NCBI GenBank assembly: GCA_963969495.1
Contig: OZ018328.1
Coordinates: 126,930,045-126,994,044, forward strand
Reading direction: 5' to 3'
Source of the DNA: Ceratothoa steindachneri
Taxonomy: Eukaryota; Arthropoda; Malacostraca; Isopoda; Cymothoidae
DNA length: 64,000 bases
The notes beneath the pieces were generated by a model. The model was not told the origin of the DNA. It searched no databases and saw only the letters and a program-made list of their open reading frames with translations. The position numbers were made by a program, and so were the translations under genes. This document shows, piece by piece, positions 59,581 through 64,000 of the stretch. Within the stretch, counting starts at the first letter, position 1; the number at the start of each line of letters is the position of its first letter.

Positions 59581-60352
59581 TTTGTACAGTAGTAAAGTTT
59601 ATTTTGTTTCGCCCAGTTTGATATACAGCACCCTCTAGATAGGCGAATTAATTCTGCCAAATATAACTAGTAACTCTTAGAGATTTATTGAAACACAAAG
59701 TTCAATTGCATTATTCGAGGCAAGGCAAGCGTTTCGACACATGGAAAGCAAACGGAGGTCAGATCTAACCTGACTCAAGGTTTCATTGGATTTTGTTCTG
59801 GCTATCAGAAAACTGTGGAGATACAATCTACTTAAATAATTTTTACGATCAGATTTTGTTTACTTTATTTCAGTGTCTTTTGGAATTTATTTAAAGAAAT
59901 TTCGGGGGGTTATTTCTTTTTGTGACTGTGCTATACTAATTTTCCCCGGCAGGATTTGTGTTTCTTTCAGGCCCCATATACTTTGCCATATTAGAAAGAT
60001 TCAGTAGGAATTATTATTTTTTGGGGGGGGGGAGGGGGCATAGCGTCTCAATCATAGCAAGGTTAAAATAAGGAGATAGGGCTAAAATCTCGAATTCCGT
60101 CAAAGAAATTATTCCGAGTGAGCGAATGGAATAAAATTCGAATTGTGCGAATATTTAGCTGTGTGTGTGTGTGGGGGGGGTGTTATCGTATGTATTTTTC
60201 TTTCGGGTTAAGCCAAACCTTTTTGCACTTCCATTTGTGCTTTTGAGAAATTAATCTAAGTGAATTGCAATTAAATTGGGTTTGACAATCCCGTTTCGTT
60301 CTTTTGTTGTGTTTTTTTAATTTTTGAGTAAAGGTTTTGTGAAGACGTCACC
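59581..60352. other. Upstream region of the plus-strand Ty3-type element
   Basis: It contains poly-G runs (60022-60033, 60170-60180) and is where a 5' LTR would lie. The partner LTR is outside the window, so no LTR can be defined. Confidence 0.4.
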
Positions 60353-61541
60353 ATGTCGTCGTTTATCGAAGTCTTCTAAGTACAAGAATGAGTCTCTCGA
60401 ATTAAATGGAAAGAATTTAATGGCGTACATCCAAGTGGAAGAGAGAGCAATAAAAGATTAAAGAAGGAAAAGAGTAGAGAAAGAACGGGAAGAAAGAACA
60501 GAAGAGAAAGAACGTAAAGAAAAAAAAGATTAGAAAGAACGTGAAGAAAGAAGGGAATGAGAAGAGAAGGAACGTGAAGAAAGAAGGGAAAGAGAAGAGA
60601 AAGAACGTGAAGAAAGAGGAGAAGAGAAAGAAAAAGAAAAAACTCATTTGCATTAGCTGGAAATGATCATCCTGCATCCATTAAGTTGCCTGTTTCCAAG
60701 GAAGGACAAGATTTTGGATCATACCTCACTCACTTCAAGAAAATCTTTGACTTGAATCATTTGGATATTGAAACCGAAGGCGTAGCCTTTACTTAATATC
60801 TAGCTCAAGAACATTTTCATCTCGCTCCCATCAGAAGCTACCCTCGGTTATTACACGTTAAATGCCGAATTGCTTGCTGCCTATCACATATCTCCGAAGT
60901 TTTATTGTGCAATGTTACGGCCCTGTTGCATCCAACCTAACCAAACATTCAAACACTTTGGATATTCATGCAGCGTAATTTAAATTTCTGGCTGGACGCT
61001 TCCATAGTTCTCCAATAATACGATGCTTTGGTTGACCTCGTCCTCAAAGATCAACTCTTGGCGTCACTTCCCTCAGGAGTTAGATCCTTTGTGAAAGACC
61101 GGAAGGGAATGACATTGAAATAGTGCAGCGAGGAAAGCAGATGTATATGCGGCTAGTCATAATTGCTATCCCAAGGAAGGGAAGAAGACTGAACCGCACT
61201 CTCCCAAAGCAAACTCCCATAAGGCCAAATTTTTTCTCCACAACAGGAGTAAGTTCACCAAAATGACTGTCCCATTTAAGCCTAAACCTTTTTCCATGAC
61301 AGGCAAACGTGAGGTCAAAGCCTTTTCTTCTAATCCCTCTCTTTCGTCGTTCCCCAGAAGAAATGTCGTCTGTTACTCCTGTGGAGTAGAGGGTCATGTG
61401 AGAACTAATTGCCCTCAGAATTCTCAGCTTAGAGGCGGCTATCTCAACCAGATAAACAATATAAGAGCTACGCCAGTTCAACCACCGTCGCACCCAGAAG
61501 CACCCCTTTCTTCAAGCAAACCGAGTCCGGCCGGCCACTAG
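60353..61541 (+). pseudogene. gag with Glu/Arg-rich coiled region and zinc knuckle
   Basis: It starts at ATG 60353 (MSSFIEVF, then a stop), matching MSSFDKFKS of the relative. A 33-bp tandem repeat at about 60505-60635 encodes a Glu/Arg/Lys-rich helical stretch (REEKEREERRE type). The core is scattered over frames: SIKLPVSKEGQDFGSYLTHF near 60680, LLAAYHISPKFYCAM near 60865, IQPNQTFKHFGY near 60935, ALVDLVLKDQLLASLPSGVRSF near 61025-61090 and AASHNCYPKEGKKTEP near 61150. The last open frame, 61263-61541, carries VCYSCGVEGHVRTNC, an intact CX2CX4HX4C knuckle. Multiple stops; inactive. Confidence 0.75.
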
Positions 61542-61559
61542 GTGAACTTTCTGTTTGAC

Positions 61560-61850
61560 AAAAGCACTCCTGGTGGTCTCAAATTCGAAAATGGAGTGGT
61601 GACCGGGTGCCGAATCTCAACTCTCGTGCGCGACAGAGGGTGCACGTGCATTGTGAAATCTGACAGGTTACTTCCACCTGTAGCCTTTCATCGTGATAAG
61701 TTTGCAAGAGTGCACGATTAACTGGGACGCGCTAACAGATTCCCCATTGTGAAATGCTACATCGAGTGCGCCTAGTTCACTAGCTGGGCTAAGGTCGTCG
61801 CAGCGCCCATCAAGTTCTGTGCTGCTTTAATTGGCGTAGAGTGCACGGTT
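61560..61850 (+). pseudogene. Aspartic protease region (DTG changed to DRG)
   Basis: LKFENGVVTGCRISTLVRDRGCTCIV lies at about 61580-61660, followed by LLPPVAFHRDKFARVHD, RANRFPIVKCYIEC and KVVAAPIKFCAALIGV. The position between zinc knuckle and integrase, and the VRD.GCT core, fit a retroelement aspartic protease whose DTG reads DRG here. The relative at 52.9 kb reads DAK at the same site. Stops at about 61722 and 61772 break the frame. Confidence 0.6.
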
Positions 61851-62137
61851 ATCTGCCTCTACCGTAGCTCAACCCGTGACCACCAGAACTCAATCAATTA
61901 AAGTCTCGGAAGCGCCCCAACCCTGGAAACCACTGGCGCTTCAGAATGCCCAAATGTCGTGAACGAGGATTTTCGGTAAAATCAGAAAAATTGTGAATCC
62001 CTCCGAAACTTATGGATAAAAGCGCAAAACAAGACGCAAGAGACCATTAGAGGCCACAAGATAATCTCCTACATTGTTAATGATGACCTTCTTATCCGCG
62101 TGTGCTCAGCAGACACTAGCACAGAGTCCCAAGTATT

Positions 62138-63178
62138 ATGTGTGACGCGCTCCCATGTCAGCCCCCTTCTTTCAACCGTTACGATATTCTCTTGATGGAT
62201 CATTTTAGCCACATTAAGACGGCCCAACGGGTCTTTAATTATTTCTATTGGCTAGGTGCATCGGACGAAATTTTTCGTTATTGTGATTCGTGTGACATCT
62301 GCCAAAAGACCACAATTAGAGGGCGAGTCAAGCCTGGTCCCTTTCAGAGGAGCCCATTAATCTCTGAACCATTCTCCTCAGTGGCAATTAATTTGATCCG
62401 GCCGATTCACACACCTTCAATTGAGGGCCATAGTTATGTTGTAACTCTGGTCAATTTTGCTACTAGATTCCCAGTGGGAGTGCCACTTAAGAATATTGAC
62501 AGCATTTCTTGTACCCAGGCACTCATCACAAATATATTTCTGTTATGAGCTGTCGAAAAAGATATTGTCGGATCATGGTTGCCAATTAACGTCCCAATTA
62601 AAGGAATATGTGGGAAAGTTGCTCATGATAAAACCGCTGTTTATGACCCCGTTCCTCCCAGCCGGAAATGGGATGTTCGAAAGGTTAAATAAGAGTCTCA
62701 ATGCCATTCTGAAGAAATTATGTGCCGAGCAGGCAAGAAAATGGCACAGATCTCTTCCGGCAGCTCTCTTTGCGCCTAGAGAAATTCCGCATCTCACCAT
62801 GGGTTTCGCTCCATTTTTATTACTCTATCGACGAAATGTACGAGGCCCCTTGAGCATATTGAAAGAATTATATGCGAACCAGAAACTGGATCAGGAAATC
62901 CATTCCACGTACTCATATCTGCTTGAGCTACGACAGGGATTTGAGAAATCCGCTGAAATAGCGTACTAAAATGTGGATGTTAACCTGGATAAATATAAAA
63001 TTTACTCCGACTTCAAATCTGAAGATAGAAAATTTAAGCCAGGCCACGAAATCTTGTGTGTCTCAACAGAAAACCACAAATTACTCTGCCAATGCAAGGG
63101 CCCTTATCAAGTGATAGAGAAACGCGGACCAGTCGATTATATGATTGAATGCCAACAGGAAGGAAGTTTTTCCACGTA
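62138..63178 (+). pseudogene. Integrase (zinc domain, DDE core, C-terminal domain)
   Basis: Integrase would join element cDNA to host DNA. Frame 62138-62548 has the zinc domain HFSHIKTAQRVFNYFYW..CDSCDICQK and core start FSSVAINLIRPIHTP, where the first catalytic Asp is Asn (62390-62392). A frameshift near 62545 leads to 62457-62969 with KKILSDHGCQLTS (second Asp, about 62571). FLPAGNGMFERLNKSLN follows (Glu about 62679), 35 residues between Asp and Glu, the classical DD35E spacing. After TAA at 62967-62969, 62973-63179 holds the C-terminal domain (DRKFKPGHEILCVS, QCKGPYQVIEKRGPVDYMIE). Two frame breaks plus the Asp-to-Asn change make it inactive. Confidence 0.88.
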
Positions 63179-63223
63179 AAACTCCTCAAGAAATATCATC
63201 TGTACTCATTGGACTAATAGGTT

Positions 63224-64000
63224 GTGGCTATAGATGAAGAATCACCTATGGAGTCTAATTATTCTATGGACCCTCTAAGTGTAGTGCAAGTCGCCAGCAT
63301 AGAGCAAGAAAGGGAATATCCCTTCCACGTCCTGCCAGACGAACCCGAACTCTCTTTGTCTGAATTAAAGATCAGCGACCAGCTGTCGCCTCTTCAGGAA
63401 ACCAAACTGCAGTCCCTCCTCAAACAATTTGGTGACGTCATCTCTGAAATTCCTGGTTGTGAGGCCCAATTCGAACACAACATTCATTAGACCACTTAAG
63501 AACCTAACCGATCTAAGCCTTATCCGCTGCTCATACATCTGAGAGAATCATTTAATGCTGAGGTTGACAAGCTGTTAAATTTAAAAATAATAGAACCGTC
63601 AAAATCAGATTATTTCTGCCCAGTTGTTATGTTTAAGAAACAAAATGGATCATACCAGATGTGCATCAATTTTATGAAATTAAATTCAGTAACCGTATTG
63701 GATGCAGAGCAGATCCCTGTTATCGACTAGAACTTTAATCTTTTTGAGAAAATCAAATCCATAACTGAGCTGGATTTCTGCAAGGCCTATTATCAAATTT
63801 CACTACGAGAAGATGTAAAAATATACACAGTTTTCCCAACTAAAAAAGGGCTGATACAATTTCGACGACTCCCATTTGGCCTCGTCACTGCATGCAAAAA
63901 TTATAATTATTTGGGTTGCCAAATATATCCTTTTATTTTGATAATATTTATCTGGCTACGAATGAGTGGAATCAGCACTTGAATGATCTTCAAACACTTC
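63224..64000 (+). pseudogene. Reverse transcriptase following integrase (YFDN, inactive)
   Basis: Open frame 63224-63490 (ELSLSELKISDQLSPLQETKL, LLKQFGDVISEIPG) is the usual lead-in to Ty3-type RT. After TAG 63488-63490 the same reading continues: HLRESFNAEVDKLLNLKIIEPSKSDY, PVVMFKKQNGSYQMCINFMKLN, a TAG near 63728, then ITELDFCKAYYQISL (first catalytic Asp intact), and FRRLPFGLVTA. The catalytic box at 63934-63945 reads YFDN where YFDD is expected, followed by IYLATNEWNQHLNDLQTL to the window end. RNase H is out of view. It is unusual in lying downstream of integrase. Confidence 0.85.

Larger units (their letters stand above)
60353..64000 (+). mobile_element. Ty3-type retrotransposon with INT before RT (GMR1-like), cut by window end
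   Basis: Plus-strand order is gag (60353-61541) with a CCHC knuckle, protease (about 61560-61850), integrase (62138-63178), then reverse transcriptase (63224 to the end). The integrase C-terminal region is followed directly by RT sequence, so the order is not a rearrangement within one domain. The minus-strand relative at 51.5-54.1 kb shows the same INT-before-RT order. RNase H and the 3' LTR would lie beyond 64000. Confidence 0.85.

Overview
The window looks like repeat-rich, AT-rich animal DNA, most likely from an arthropod and possibly a crustacean. The reasons are several Tc1/mariner families, a piggyBac element, L2-like and I-like LINEs, a Penelope-like element with a GIY-YIG domain, Ty3-type retroelements, and long (TA)n and (CT)n microsatellites. 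The species assignment is inference. I recognise no cellular protein-coding gene, no rRNA or tRNA gene, and no bacterial-type operon or CRISPR array. Almost every recognisable coding stretch is a broken transposable-element gene.

Layout. 1-1740 is a degenerate TAGGCTA-type satellite. 1933-2309 holds three ~128-bp tandem units that recur on the other strand near 57.2 kb. 4.09-5.01 kb is an internally deleted mariner with both ends. 5.33-6.2 kb is a second mariner-like pseudogene (minus strand). 6.9-10.41 kb is an L2-like LINE. 10.4-19.9 kb is AT-rich and featureless to me. 19.9-20.9 kb is a Tc1/mariner pseudogene, 21.5-23.62 kb a broken gene of a transposon-associated family, 23.95-24.37 kb a 102-bp-arm inverted repeat, 24.88-25.45 kb a Tc1 relic and 27.58-27.85 kb a palindromic element. 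A GC-richer block at 29.85-36.85 kb is an I-type LINE (minus strand), bounded by a 9-bp repeat and apparently inserted in the 5' part of a second transposon-associated gene. Next come a Tc1/mariner relic (37.1-38.2), a Tc1 relic (39.6-40.1) and a 51-bp-arm palindrome (41.5). A structurally complete piggyBac lies at 43744-47128, then a mariner (47957-49324), a Penelope-like element (49.5-50.75, minus), a deleted Ty3-type element (51.5-54.1, minus), an L2 tail (56.2-56.7), and a second Ty3-type element (60.35 kb to the window end, plus).

The most interesting system is the pair of related Ty3-type retrotransposons. In both, integrase lies upstream of reverse transcriptase (gag-PR-INT-RT-RH). This is the Ty1/copia-like domain order known in the GMR1 group of Ty3/gypsy elements, not the ordinary gypsy order. 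The piggyBac copy is also notable: TTAA target sites, 12-bp ends, repeated palindromic subterminal sites and a 499-bp internal tandem duplication. All four reverse transcriptases whose catalytic box is visible have lost one of the two aspartates, each in a different way, so this is a graveyard of inactive copies.
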